Source: Agrobacterium tumefaciens
GTDB lineage: Bacteria > Pseudomonadota > Alphaproteobacteria > Rhizobiales > Rhizobiaceae
DNA length: 64,000 bases
Direction: 5' to 3'
Assembly (NCBI RefSeq): GCF_013337285.1
Contig: NZ_SUPW01000003.1
Location: 124,001 to 188,000 of the forward strand
A model generated the notes under the pieces. The model had not been told where the DNA came from. It saw only the letters and a program-made list of their open reading frames with translations, and did not search any database. Positions within the stretch are counted from its first letter, which is position 1. Every line of letters begins with the position of its first letter. The translations under genes were made by a program, and so were the position numbers. Shown here piece by piece: positions 9,575 through 18,240 of this stretch.

Positions 9575-10462
9575 TCAGGTCTCCGTGGCGATGGCGGCAT
9601 CGCCGTTGGTCTTTTTGCGCCCACGCCCGGCACCCCGCCGTTCCAACGCCACCTTGGCGATGATGGTGACGACGGCGAGCAAAGCAAGGATAGAGGCCGA
9701 GGCGAAGGCGCCCGCCGTCTGGTAATCGTGATAGAGCAGTTCGATATGCAGCGGCAGCGTGTTGGTCTGGCCGCGAATATTGCCTGACACGACGGATACC
9801 GCGCCGAACTCGCCCATTACACGGGCGTTGCAAAGCACAACACCATAAAGCAGTGCCCATTTGATATTCGGCAGCGTCACCGAAAAGAAAGTGCGCCAGC
9901 CGGATGCGCCAAGCGAGGTCGCCGCCTCTTCCAGATCACGGCCCTGCGCCTGCATCAGCGGTATCAGTTCACGCGCCACGAAAGGTGCCGTGACGAACAT
10001 CGAGGCGATGACGATGCCGGGCAGTGCAAAGAGGATTTTGATGTTGTGCGCATCAAGGAACGGTCCGAACAGCCCCTGCAATCCGTAAACGAACAGATAA
10101 GCGACACCGGCAACAATGGGCGAGATGGAAAATGGTATTTCAATCAGCACCAACAGGAAGCGCCGGCCGGGAAAATCGAACTTGGTGATCGACCAAGCGG
10201 CCGCAACCCCGAAGGCGGTATTCACTGGCACGGCTATCAGCGCCGTCAGCACCGTGAGCATGATGGCGTGGCGGGTGTCGGGGTGGGTGATGGTGGCGGA
10301 ATAGACCTTCCAGCCCTGCGAAAATGCCTCTACGCCGATGATGATCAGCGGTGCGACAACCAGCAAAGCGCCGATGACCAGCACGAAGGCGATCAGGCTG
10401 CGGCGAACCCAGTTTGCATCTCCGACGCGCGGCGGCTTGCGATGTTGGGAAAAGGCGCGCAT
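9575..10462 (-). CDS. cysW: Sulfate ABC transporter permease CysW
   Basis: 295 residues with six predicted membrane helices. The EAA loop ([16 protein letters not shown], about two thirds along) is the contact site for the ATPase, and a [11 protein letters not shown] segment is typical of CysW. With CysT it forms the inner-membrane channel for sulfate/thiosulfate. It starts 2 bases after the cysT stop and is followed by cysA after 5 bases, so the genes are co-translated. Confidence 0.95.
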   Translation of the reverse strand: MRAFSQHRKPPRVGDANWVRRSLIAFVLVIGALLVVAPLIIIGVEAFSQGWKVYSATITHPDTRHAIMLTVLTALIAVPVNTAFGVAAAWSITKFDFPGRRFLLVLIEIPFSISPIVAGVAYLFVYGLQGLFGPFLDAHNIKILFALPGIVIASMFVTAPFVARELIPLMQAQGRDLEEAATSLGASGWRTFFSVTLPNIKWALLYGVVLCNARVMGEFGAVSVVSGNIRGQTNTLPLHIELLYHDYQTAGAFASASILALLAVVTIIAKVALERRGAGRGRKKTNGDAAIATET

Positions 10463-10464
10463 GT

Positions 10465-11286
10465 CTAGCTCCTCACCGTATAACGCAGCGCGCGCGTCTG
10501 CAGGTAATTGGTCACCGCCAGCATAATGAAAGCGGTGATGAGCAGCACGGAAGCGATGGCGGCGGCGGCCTGATAGTCATATTCCTCCAGCCGGATGAAG
10601 ACCAGCAATGCCGTGATTTCCGTCGAGAACGGCTGGTTGCCGGCAATGAAGATGATCGCCCCGAATTCGCCAAGGCTGCGGGCGAAGGAAAGCGACAGAC
10701 CGGCCAGAAGAGCGGGCGTCAAGAGCGGCAGGATAACCTTGCGGAAAATTTCCATATCCGAACCGCCGAGCGATTGCGCCGCTTCCTCCAGCGCCGGATC
10801 GAGGTCTTCCAGCACCGGTTGCACGGTGCGCACGATGAAGGGCAGGCTGGTGAAAGCCATCGCCACCATGATTCCAACAGGCGTATAGGCCACCTTGATG
10901 CCGAGCGGCGCCAGCAGCGAACCGAACCAGCCATTGCCCGCAAACAGCGTCGTCAAGGCAATGCCGGCAACGGCAGTGGGAAGCGCAAAAGGCAAATCGA
11001 CAATGGCATCAACGAGACGCCAGCCGGGAAAGCGGTATCGCGTCAGCACCCAGGCGAGCGCCAGTCCGAAAATGACATTGAACAGCGTGGCGGCCAGCGC
11101 GCAGAGCACGGTGACGCGATAACTGGCAACGGCGCGCGGCGAGGAGATAATCGCCCAATATTCGGCCGGCCCAAGGCTTGCCGCCTTAAACACCAGCGCC
11201 GAGAGCGGCAGAAGCACGATGATTGCAACGTAAGTCAGGGTAACGCCAAGGGACAATTTCAGCCCCGGCAGAACATTCCGCTTCAA
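10465..11286 (-). CDS. cysT: Sulfate ABC transporter permease CysT
   Basis: 273 residues, six membrane helices, with EEAAQSLGGSDMEIF as the EAA loop and GEFGAIIFIAG as the conserved CysT/CysU motif. Partner of CysW. The start appears to be TTG at 11286: no in-frame ATG lies upstream before the hairpin, and a G-rich stretch just upstream can act as the ribosome site. It is separated from sbp by 76 bases containing a strong hairpin. Confidence 0.9.
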   Translation of the reverse strand: MKRNVLPGLKLSLGVTLTYVAIIVLLPLSALVFKAASLGPAEYWAIISSPRAVASYRVTVLCALAATLFNVIFGLALAWVLTRYRFPGWRLVDAIVDLPFALPTAVAGIALTTLFAGNGWFGSLLAPLGIKVAYTPVGIMVAMAFTSLPFIVRTVQPVLEDLDPALEEAAQSLGGSDMEIFRKVILPLLTPALLAGLSLSFARSLGEFGAIIFIAGNQPFSTEITALLVFIRLEEYDYQAAAAIASVLLITAFIMLAVTNYLQTRALRYTVRS

Positions 11287-11312
11287 ACCCCCGCCCCCAT
11301 TTCATCATGAAG

Positions 11313-11338
11313 CGACCCGGCAGTGTCCCGCCGGGTCG
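11313..11338 (-). terminator. Hairpin between sbp and cysT (attenuator or mRNA-end stabiliser)
   Basis: CGACCCGGC (11313-11321) pairs with GCCGGGTCG (11330-11338). It lies between the binding-protein gene and the permease genes of one operon. On the leftward transcript it is not followed by a U tract, so partial termination or protection of the sbp message is more likely than full termination. Confidence 0.5.
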
Positions 11339-11362
11339 TTTTCAAGTTTTGTTTCGCTGTGA

Positions 11363-12349
11363 TTAGCGGCTGCCGTAAAGCGTATCAAGCGTCGCGCCGG
11401 ATGCAAAATGCTCTTTCTGGATTTTATTCCAGCCGCCGAAGACGTCATTGACGTTTACGAGACGGATGGCCGGAAAATCGCTCTTGAACTCGCCGACGAC
11501 TTTTTCATCATGCACGCGGTGGCCGAACTGCGCCGCAATGCGCTGGCCTTCTTCCGTATAGAGGAAATCAAGGTAGCTCTTGGCCAGTTCACGCGAACCG
11601 CGCTTGTCGACCACCTTGTCCACAACCGCCACCGGAAATTCGGCCAGCAGGCTGACGGAAGGCACGACGCCCTCAACCTTGTCCTTGCCATATTGCTTGG
11701 CAATACCACGGGTCTCGGCCTCGAAGGTGATCAGCACGTCGCCGATTTCACGCTCCACGAAAGTGGTGGTGGCAGCACGGCCCCCGGTGTCGAAAACCGG
11801 CGTGTTGTCGAAGATTTTCTTGACGAATTCCTGAACCTTCTTCTCGTCACCGTTGAACTTCTCCTTGGCGTAAGCCGTGGCGGCGAGATAGGTGTAACGG
11901 GCGTTACCCGAGGTTTTCGGATTGGGGAAAACGACCTTCACGTCGTCGCGGGCAAGGTCGTCCCAATCCTTGATGCCCTTGGGATTACCGGCCCGCACGA
12001 GGAAGGACGGGAAGGAATAGAACGGCGAAGCGTCATTCGGGAAATCCTTCTGCCAGTCGGCGGAGACAAAACCCTGCTTCACCAGAAAATCGACATCGGT
12101 CACCTGATTGAAGGTAACGACATCGGCTTCCAGACCCTCAACGATGGCGCGTGCCTGCTTGGAGGTGCCGGCATGCGACTGATCGACAGTGATGCCCGGA
12201 TGCTGTTTGATGAACGCCTCGTTCTCGGCCGCAAAAACTTCACGGGCGACATCGTAAGATGCGTTGAGAATAGTGGTCGGAGACTGCGCCTGCGCCGCGC
12301 CTGCAAAAAGGGCGGCAATGGCAGTGCCGATAATGAGAAGACGTTTCAT
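11363..12349 (-). CDS. sbp: Periplasmic sulfate/thiosulfate-binding protein
   Basis: 328 residues with a signal peptide (cut likely after AQA, about residue 21). The mature start TTILNASYDVAREVF is the family signature. AGTSKQ, GLEADVV and NPKTSGNARYTYLAA segments form the sulfate-binding cleft. It captures sulfate or thiosulfate and delivers it to CysTW. First gene of the leftward operon, so the promoter lies in 12350-12518. Confidence 0.95.
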   Translation of the reverse strand: MKRLLIIGTAIAALFAGAAQAQSPTTILNASYDVAREVFAAENEAFIKQHPGITVDQSHAGTSKQARAIVEGLEADVVTFNQVTDVDFLVKQGFVSADWQKDFPNDASPFYSFPSFLVRAGNPKGIKDWDDLARDDVKVVFPNPKTSGNARYTYLAATAYAKEKFNGDEKKVQEFVKKIFDNTPVFDTGGRAATTTFVEREIGDVLITFEAETRGIAKQYGKDKVEGVVPSVSLLAEFPVAVVDKVVDKRGSRELAKSYLDFLYTEEGQRIAAQFGHRVHDEKVVGEFKSDFPAIRLVNVNDVFGGWNKIQKEHFASGATLDTLYGSR

Positions 12350-12439
12350 GAATACCCCCGGAAAATCGAATGGTCCTCAACATAGAGGGCGGAGGCAACT
12401 CCGGCGAGAAACAGTCGTGCTTTACGGGATCATGAATTG

Positions 12440-12466
12440 GAAATTTCACCCAAAGAACAAAATTTC
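12440..12466. promoter_or_regulatory. Inverted repeat upstream of sbp
   Basis: GAAATTT (12440-12446) and AAATTTC (12460-12466) form perfect 7-base arms in an AT-rich patch about 90 bases before the sbp start. The spacing would suit a LysR-type activator such as the Cys regulators, but no such regulator is encoded nearby. Confidence 0.3.
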
Positions 12467-12518
12467 TACAGGCGATAATTTCATATATGGCGACAAGGCG
12501 GATTTCTTTTGCGTCAGG

Positions 12519-13622
12519 CTAGAGACGATGTTCGGGAAACAGATTGCCGGAATGATCAACAAGGTAGCGTGAAATATCCTCCTCGCGCACTTCTTCCAGC
12601 CGCCCCGGACGCCAGCGGGGATTACGGTCCTTGTCGACCAAGGCCGCACGCACGCCTTCGTAAAAATCATGCTGGCGCAATATCTCGGTGCCGGCGGCAA
12701 ACTCCCGCTCCAGGCACTCGATCAGGCTTGCACTTTCGCGGCCAAGCCGCAGAAGCTTCAGTGTCAGTTTAAGGCTGGTGGGAGAGCGTTTTTGCAGAAC
12801 TTCAAGCGTTTCTCGCGAAAAGGCATCGTCCCGCGCGGAAAGGGCGGCGAAAATTTCCTCGACCGTATCGAAACGGAATGTCGCATCGATGATATCCCGG
12901 TTTGCAGCCAGTATGCCTTCACCCTCATCAGTGGCATAGGCCGCTATCGCTGCCTCCAAACCTTCGACATCCGTCGTTTGCGACAGATCCTGCACCAGAG
13001 CTTCGAGACGGTCCGAGGGGACGAAATAATCGGCAAACCCGGCATAGATCGCGTCGGCAGCGGTAACGGCGTTGCCGGTCAGCCCCAGCCACGTGCCGCA
13101 CTCGCCCGGCGCCTTCGGCAAAAGCCAGGAACCGCCAACATCCGGGAAATAACCGATACCCGTTTCCGGCATGGCGAGCCTTGTGCGCTCGGTGACGATG
13201 CGGTGGCTGCCATGCGCGGAAATGCCGACGCCGCCACCCATGACGATGCCATCCATCAACGCCACATAGGGTTTGCCAAAACGGGCGATCCGATAGTTGA
13301 GCGGAAACTCCTCGCGCCAGAAATCAAGCACCTGCGGGTCACCGGCCTTGCCGAGATCATGAATGATGCGGACATCGCCGCCGGCGCAAAGCCCTTTTTC
13401 GCCCTCCCCCGTCAGCACGACGCAGGAAATGCCGGGATCGTCCTCGAAACGCTGAAGCGCCTGGAACAGGGTGCGCACCATCGGCAACGTCAGGCTGTTG
13501 ATGGCTTTCGGACGGTTAAGGCTGATGATGCCGGCTCCTTGCCGTCTCTCGACGATGACCTGTACCTCCGCTTCGGTTCCCAGTTCCAATCTCGCCTCCT
13601 CCGCTGCCGGTTCTCCGCCCAT
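12519..13622 (-). CDS. Enoyl-CoA hydratase/isomerase family, 3-hydroxyisobutyryl-CoA hydrolase type
   Basis: 367 residues from ATG 13622. The crotonase fold is clear: CAGGDVR forms the oxyanion hole, followed by VALMDGIVMGGGVG, with acidic residues in MPETGIGYFPDVGG. The length of about 350-370 residues and the FPDVGGSW segment set it with 3-hydroxyisobutyryl-CoA hydrolases of valine degradation rather than with the 260-residue hydratases. It would release 3-hydroxyisobutyrate and CoA in the cytoplasm. No other valine-pathway gene is adjacent. The frame is open further upstream but lacks similarity. Confidence 0.85.
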   Translation of the reverse strand: MGGEPAAEEARLELGTEAEVQVIVERRQGAGIISLNRPKAINSLTLPMVRTLFQALQRFEDDPGISCVVLTGEGEKGLCAGGDVRIIHDLGKAGDPQVLDFWREEFPLNYRIARFGKPYVALMDGIVMGGGVGISAHGSHRIVTERTRLAMPETGIGYFPDVGGSWLLPKAPGECGTWLGLTGNAVTAADAIYAGFADYFVPSDRLEALVQDLSQTTDVEGLEAAIAAYATDEGEGILAANRDIIDATFRFDTVEEIFAALSARDDAFSRETLEVLQKRSPTSLKLTLKLLRLGRESASLIECLEREFAAGTEILRQHDFYEGVRAALVDKDRNPRWRPGRLEEVREEDISRYLVDHSGNLFPEHRL

Positions 13623-13871
13623 CTTGGCGGCCTTGGCGCAATCACGCAACGTTGATCTTGTCGTATGGGAACGTCTTTCGCTTAAACCGCTTTCCCAGGC
13701 GTAAAATGCCTGAAATCCGCTTTCGCAATGCAGCATGTTTGCTTGACGCCCGGAAGATGATGGCATGTAATGGGTTCTGGAAATGCCGGCATTGATTCCT
13801 GTCGAGCGTGTGCCGGACCAAGCGAAATGTCGCCTTCTCAAAGGCGCTGTAAACAGCAACGGGAGACGAGC

Positions 13872-14132
13872 ATGCAGGTTTCGGAAAACGAGTGGATCAG
13901 CAAACGCGCCTATACACTCTGGGAAAAAGAAGGCCACCCTCACGGCCGCGATGCGGCACATTGGGAACAGGCAAAACATGAATTTTCACTTCTGAAGACA
14001 TCGGAAGCGACGAAACCCGCGCAGCGCAAGAAGGCAGCTCCCAAAGCCGTCTCCGCTGATGCCGCCGCACCGGATGCAGAAGCCCCGGCGAAACCCAAAG
14101 CCCGCGCTCGCAAGGCTGCCGCTGCGAAATAA
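13872..14132 (+). CDS. DUF2934 small protein with Ala/Lys-rich tail
   Basis: 86 residues. The N-terminal half (ISKRAYTLWEKEGHPHGRDAAHWEQA) is the compact DUF2934 motif, common in Rhizobiales. The C-terminal half is rich in Ala, Lys and Pro, like histone-H1-like tails. The function of the family is unknown; the basic tail could bind nucleic acid (inference). ATG 13872 follows GGGAGACGAG. A bidirectional terminator follows. Confidence 0.8.
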   Translation: MQVSENEWISKRAYTLWEKEGHPHGRDAAHWEQAKHEFSLLKTSEATKPAQRKKAAPKAVSADAAAPDAEAPAKPKARARKAAAAK

Positions 14133-14167
14133 AGACCCACACATAGTCATCTGAAGCAGCAAATGAA

Positions 14168-14195
14168 AAAGCCCGACGAAATCTCGCCGGGCTTT
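14168..14195. terminator. Bidirectional terminator between convergent genes
   Basis: AAAGCCCG (14168-14175) pairs with CGGGCTTT (14188-14195), with an inner CGA/TCG stem. A-rich and T-rich sequence flank it on either side, so it can terminate transcripts from both directions. Confidence 0.75.
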
Positions 14196-14201
14196 GTCTG
14201 T

Positions 14202-15026
14202 TTAGCGGGCGTCGCAGCCCGGATCGCCGATCCTGCAACCGCCCTGGAAGTTCTCCGAGCCAGGCGCGCGGCGCTGCTCGTCCCACTGGCGGCGTTCAGG
14301 GCGGCGCTGGCCTTCATCCTGATTTTGCTGACGGTCGCGGTTGCGGTCCCGGTTATCATCTTCGACGCGGGGGCGATTGTCCTCACGGCGCGGCCTGTCG
14401 CCCTGATTTCTGTCACCCTGATTGCGATCACCCTGGTTCCAATCGCCATAACGGCGCTCCCAGCGGCCGTCATTCGGTCCGCCGCCCTGGCGCGGATCAC
14501 GCGATTCATCGCGGCGGCCGTCGCGCCAGTCGTCCCGGCGGCCATCACGCCAATCGTCGCGCGGACGTGGGCGGTCCCAGTCTGCGCGCGGTGGCGGCGG
14601 TGCGGCATTCCAGTAACCGCCGGAGGGGCGACGCCAGCGATCACGCTCGCGGTAAAAATCGCGGTCGCGGTAATAACGGTCCCAATAACGACCGGCTTCG
14701 AAGGTGATGATCGGCACGCCGAGATCGCGGTAATAACGCGGCTCGACATAGACCCGGTTCTGCCGGTAGGTCGTTTCGATATAGCGCCCGGCAACCCAGC
14801 CGCGACCAGCAACGAAGGACACGTCGCACCACGGCGTATCCGAGAGGCAGCCATGCACCGTGAGCGGTGCGCCGTTCGGGATCACGACGACGGCCGGATA
14901 AGCCGTGCTCGGGCCGGAGCGCATATTCACGTTCGCTGTGGCAAAGCCGCGTGTCGCGGCTTCGGCAAGTGCCGGCGCGGCGAGCATGGCCACCAGCGCA
15001 ATTGCGCCAAACAGTTTTCTCTTCAC
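14202..15026 (-). CDS. Secreted SH3-domain protein with Arg/Asp-rich repetitive tail
   Basis: 274 residues starting at GTG 15026, which is preceded by GAGGAGAAAG. Signal peptide with cut after about AEA (residue 22). Residues about 25-85 form a bacterial SH3 domain (NVNMRSGPSTAYPAV, WCDVSF, GWVAGRYI), usually a wall- or peptide-binding module. The remaining two thirds are low-complexity, rich in Arg, Asp, Trp, Tyr and Gln, with tandem units DDWRDGRR and GDRNQ. Two Cys occur in the final 12 residues. Function unknown; a periplasmic envelope role is likely. Confidence 0.8.
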   Translation of the reverse strand: MKRKLFGAIALVAMLAAPALAEAATRGFATANVNMRSGPSTAYPAVVVIPNGAPLTVHGCLSDTPWCDVSFVAGRGWVAGRYIETTYRQNRVYVEPRYYRDLGVPIITFEAGRYWDRYYRDRDFYRERDRWRRPSGGYWNAAPPPPRADWDRPRPRDDWRDGRRDDWRDGRRDESRDPRQGGGPNDGRWERRYGDWNQGDRNQGDRNQGDRPRREDNRPRVEDDNRDRNRDRQQNQDEGQRRPERRQWDEQRRAPGSENFQGGCRIGDPGCDAR

Positions 15027-15283
15027 TTCTTTCTCCTCAGGCAAAGGCCCGCTTTGCCCTTGTCGGCATCCATCGTCTTCGATGGACGAGTATGCGTTCC
15101 GCATACTGCCACGATCGGAAAATACGCGTCTCTCCATGAACGCAGCATGAAACAAATGAGGCGCCGTATCAGTTCCACCTGCGGCATTGCGCGCCCGACA
15201 AATTGCCAGCGGAATGGCCCGTCGGTCTTGACTTCGGGGGGCAATCATCCGACTTCAGTGCAACAGCAATATGGAGCAGAACC

Positions 15284-16030
15284 ATGAGCGAAACCGCACA
15301 GACGACCGTCGACCAGAGCGAAGTGGATCGTTTCTCCGCGATGGCTGCCGAATGGTGGAGCCCAACGGGCAAGTTCCGCCCGCTGCACAAGTTCAATCCG
15401 GTGCGGCTGGAATATATCCGCAACCGCGTCTGCGAGAATTTCGGCCGCGACCCGAAGGCGCATCGCCCGCTGGAAGGGTTGCGCGTGCTGGATATCGGCT
15501 GCGGCGGCGGTCTTCTCTCCGAGCCCGTAGCGCGCATGGGCGCCACCGTGGTGGGTGCCGATCCCTCGGAGAAGAACATCGGCATCGCCTCCACCCATGC
15601 GCGTGAAAGCGGTGTCACAGTGGACTACCGCGCCGTAACCGCCGAACAGTTGCAGGAAGCGGGCGAAACCTTCGACGTCATCCTCAACATGGAGGTTGTG
15701 GAGCATGTGGCGAATGTCGATTTCTTCGTCACCACCTGCGCGAAAATGGTGCGCCCCGGCGGGCTGATGTTCGCCGCCACCATCAACCGCACGCTAAAAG
15801 CCCGGGCGCTCGCCATCTTCGCCGCCGAAAACGTGCTGCGCTGGCTGCCGCGCGGCACCCACCAATATGAGAAGCTGGTTCGCCCGGAAGAGCTTGAGCG
15901 GCCGATGGTGGCAAGCGGCATGGATATCATCCACCGCACCGGCGTCTTCTACAACGTGCTGCAGGATCGCTGGAATCTCTCGCCGGATATGGACGTCAAC
16001 TACATGATGCTGGCGAAACGGCCGGCATAA
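15284..16030 (+). CDS. ubiG: Ubiquinone biosynthesis O-methyltransferase UbiG
   Basis: 248 residues, standard length. SAM motif [15 protein letters not shown], motif GADPSEKNI, and the UbiG-typical NMEVVEHV and GTHQYEK segments are present. It carries out both O-methylation steps of ubiquinone synthesis using SAM. ATG 15284 follows GGAG at 7 bases; an upstream ATG (15271) is out of frame. It stands divergent to the SH3 protein gene and converges with the DUF3291 gene 8 bases away. Confidence 0.95.
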   Translation: MSETAQTTVDQSEVDRFSAMAAEWWSPTGKFRPLHKFNPVRLEYIRNRVCENFGRDPKAHRPLEGLRVLDIGCGGGLLSEPVARMGATVVGADPSEKNIGIASTHARESGVTVDYRAVTAEQLQEAGETFDVILNMEVVEHVANVDFFVTTCAKMVRPGGLMFAATINRTLKARALAIFAAENVLRWLPRGTHQYEKLVRPEELERPMVASGMDIIHRTGVFYNVLQDRWNLSPDMDVNYMMLAKRPA

Positions 16031-16038
16031 ATCGGCAT

Positions 16039-16614
16039 TCAGACTGGAATAGCCTGCACCGCCAACAGCAGTTCCTTTTGCCCGGCAGCATTTCTTGCGG
16101 CGATCTTCCGGACCTCGGCCCGGTCGATTTCAATCGGAGTTCCGTTCGCCGCGAAAGGCTGCTTGAAATTAAACGCCTGTGGCGACGGGCCGTGGTCGTG
16201 CAGATGCTCGAACCTTCTGACGGCATCTGTCCAGAGAGGATTATCCGCCGCGTCCACCCACCATAGAACAAGCGGCGGCCATTTCTGTGGAATATTCCAG
16301 TTGCGTCCGTGCTTCAGGGCCTCCGCATGCACACCGGAGTAGGAATACGCCATCAGCGATTCGAGATCGCGCCAGAGCGAAAAGGACGAAACACCGCTTG
16401 TCGCGCCGTTTTCCTTCAGGAAACGTGGGAAGACCTGCACGCCCCAGCTTGCGGGTCCGGGTTCGCCTTCGTAACCGGACCGGCCGATGAAACCTTCCGC
16501 GCGTTCGGCGGCCATGAAATTCAAAGGTTCGCGCCGGGCAAATCCGGCAACGGCGGGATCATCATAAGCGGCAATCTGTATTCCGAAATTATAGATTGCT
16601 AACCGCATAGCCAA
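16039..16614 (-). CDS. DUF3291 domain protein
   Basis: 191 residues, no signal peptide. Matches the DUF3291 family (ferredoxin-like dimeric alpha/beta barrel fold, related to antibiotic monooxygenase domains) through FSLWRDLESLMAYSYSG and a LWWV segment. Function unknown. Its start lies 2 bases from the stop of the DUF1178 gene upstream, so it is the last gene of the leftward run with DUF1178 and the nitrilase. Confidence 0.75.
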   Translation of the reverse strand: MAMRLAIYNFGIQIAAYDDPAVAGFARREPLNFMAAERAEGFIGRSGYEGEPGPASWGVQVFPRFLKENGATSGVSSFSLWRDLESLMAYSYSGVHAEALKHGRNWNIPQKWPPLVLWWVDAADNPLWTDAVRRFEHLHDHGPSPQAFNFKQPFAANGTPIEIDRAEVRKIAARNAAGQKELLLAVQAIPV

Positions 16615-16616
16615 AC

Positions 16617-17045
16617 TCAGTTTATGTCGTCAGGTAAAGACGGCAGCGGCGCGATTTCTATGCCCTCGTCCAGCAAAGCCTTGGCTTCCTGCACGGAGGC
16701 ATTGCCGATAATGCCGCGCTCGTCCGCCTCGCCATAATGGATTTTGCGGGCTTCTTCGGGGAATTTATCGCCGACATCCTCCGCATTGGCGCGGATATTG
16801 GCGACGGCCTCGCGGATTTTCGCAATCGCTTCTTTTTTCGCCGCGTCCATGGCGAGCGTCTGGCGTTCGTCTTTTTTACGGGCGGTGGAGACCGAAGGCG
16901 CCATCAGAAGTTTGGAGACCTGCACGGAATTGCAGACCGGACAGGACAGGAAACCGCGCTGCAACTGATTGTCGAAATCGTCGCTACCGGCAAACCAGCC
17001 TTCAAACTCATGGCCCTTCTCACAGGCCAGCGCATAACGGATCAC
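16617..17045 (-). CDS. DUF1178 zinc-ribbon protein
   Basis: 142 residues. The N-terminus has a ribbon-like pair of cysteine sites (CEKGHEF and CPVCNS), followed by a Lys/Ala-rich helix and a conserved HYGEADERGIIGNAS motif that defines DUF1178. Function unknown. Its start overlaps the nitrilase stop by 4 bases (ATGA), a translational coupling seen widely in alphaproteobacteria, so the two products probably act together. Confidence 0.85.
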   Translation of the reverse strand: MIRYALACEKGHEFEGWFAGSDDFDNQLQRGFLSCPVCNSVQVSKLLMAPSVSTARKKDERQTLAMDAAKKEAIAKIREAVANIRANAEDVGDKFPEEARKIHYGEADERGIIGNASVQEAKALLDEGIEIAPLPSLPDDIN

Positions 17046-17905
17046 GCCGCCTCACCTCCGGCAGGTTTCAGGAGAATAACCGTATCCAGCCCGAACTCGC
17101 GGGCATTGCGCAGATTGGGGATTTTTCCGCGCGCTGCCGCCACAAGAGACGTGTCGATCTCAGCGAAAATGATCTCTTCCCCCGCACCGCCGGCAATGGC
17201 CAGAACCTTGCCCCAGGGGTCGATGATGATGGAATGGCCGAAAGTTTCACGCCCATCTTCATGCACCCCGGCCTGTGCGGCGGCGATGACGAAAGCGCCG
17301 TTTTCAATGGCGCGGGCGCGCAGCAGAATTTCCCAATGGGCTTCCCCCGTCTGGCGGGTGAAGGCGGCAGGCACCGTCAGAATTTCGGCGCCGGCCAGCG
17401 CTTCTGCGCGGAAAAGCTGCGGGAAACGGACGTCATAGCAGATAGAAAAGCCAAATTTCGCCAGGGGAAGTTCGGCGATACGCGCCACTTCGCCGGGCTC
17501 ATAGGCAGCGCTTTCACGCCAGCTTTCGCCATTATCGAGATCGACATCGAACATGTGGATCTTGTCGTAGCTGCAGATGCGCGAACCATCCGGCGCGAAG
17601 AGAAATCCGCGATTGGCAATCTTGCCATCCGGCCTGGCAATCGCCGTGGAGCCAATATGGACATGGATACCGAGTTCGCGCGCCAGCCTTGCGGCGGTGG
17701 CAACGATGATATCGCCATCGTCATCGCGCAGCTGGGCACGAAGCGCCTGTCTGTCCTTCTGGATCGCACCCGTCATTTCCGGGGTCTGGACATAAACAGC
17801 GCCTTCCGCCGCAGTGGCGCGCACCAGCCGTTCCATATCGGCGGCGTTTTTCGCTGGATCAACGCCGGAGCGCATCTGGATGGCAGCAACCTTGAAACTC
17901 ATCAC
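17042..17905 (-). CDS. Carbon-nitrogen hydrolase, Nit2/omega-amidase-like
   Basis: 287 residues with the full nitrilase triad: Glu43 (TPEMTG), Lys115 (YDKIHMFD) and Cys156 (SICYDVRFP). The sequence fits the Nit1/Nit2 branch. Those enzymes hydrolyse deaminated glutathione or alpha-keto-acid amides (metabolite repair). The neighbouring grxC gene 21 bases upstream strengthens a glutathione connection. Two ATG codons (17905, 17902) are possible starts. Confidence 0.85.
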   Translation of the reverse strand: MMSFKVAAIQMRSGVDPAKNAADMERLVRATAAEGAVYVQTPEMTGAIQKDRQALRAQLRDDDGDIIVATAARLARELGIHVHIGSTAIARPDGKIANRGFLFAPDGSRICSYDKIHMFDVDLDNGESWRESAAYEPGEVARIAELPLAKFGFSICYDVRFPQLFRAEALAGAEILTVPAAFTRQTGEAHWEILLRARAIENGAFVIAAAQAGVHEDGRETFGHSIIIDPWGKVLAIAGGAGEEIIFAEIDTSLVAAARGKIPNLRNAREFGLDTVILLKPAGGEAA

Positions 17906-17926
17906 ATCCTCCGTCGATCGGGCCGA

Positions 17927-18181
17927 TCAGACAGCCAGCATCGCGTCCAGTTTGCCGGCACGCTCCAAGGCGTGCAGATCGTCGCAACCGCCAACAAGCT
18001 CGCCATTGATGAAGATTTGCGGAAAGGTCGTTCCGCCGGATTTCTCGATCATTTCCTGCCGGTATTCCGGTGTCGTGGTAGCGTTATATTCCGCATAATC
18101 AACGCCCTTGCTGTCCAGCAGCGCCTTGGCGCGCGCGCAATAACCACAAAAATCCCGCGTATAAATCGTCACCGGTGCCAT
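17927..18181 (-). CDS. grxC: Glutaredoxin 3
   Basis: 84 residues with the dithiol active site CGYC (Cys12, Cys15), the cis-Pro in TTFPQIFI and the GG-D glutathione-binding segment GGCDDL. It reduces protein disulfides with glutathione in the cytoplasm. Starts at ATG 18181; an in-frame extension upstream is not needed. First of the leftward set with the nitrilase, DUF1178 and DUF3291, and just downstream of comF. Confidence 0.93.
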   Translation of the reverse strand: MAPVTIYTRDFCGYCARAKALLDSKGVDYAEYNATTTPEYRQEMIEKSGGTTFPQIFINGELVGGCDDLHALERAGKLDAMLAV

Positions 18182-18240
18182 GTCTTTCAAAGCCTCGCAA
18201 ACGTGCGATGAACGCACGGTTTCCTCACATCATTCAGGCT

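Noticed and set aside
14163..15287. 374-codon rightward frame over the SH3 protein gene
   Set aside because: Shadow of the charged repeat gene. It is Ala/Val/Ile-rich and starts inside the terminator hairpin.
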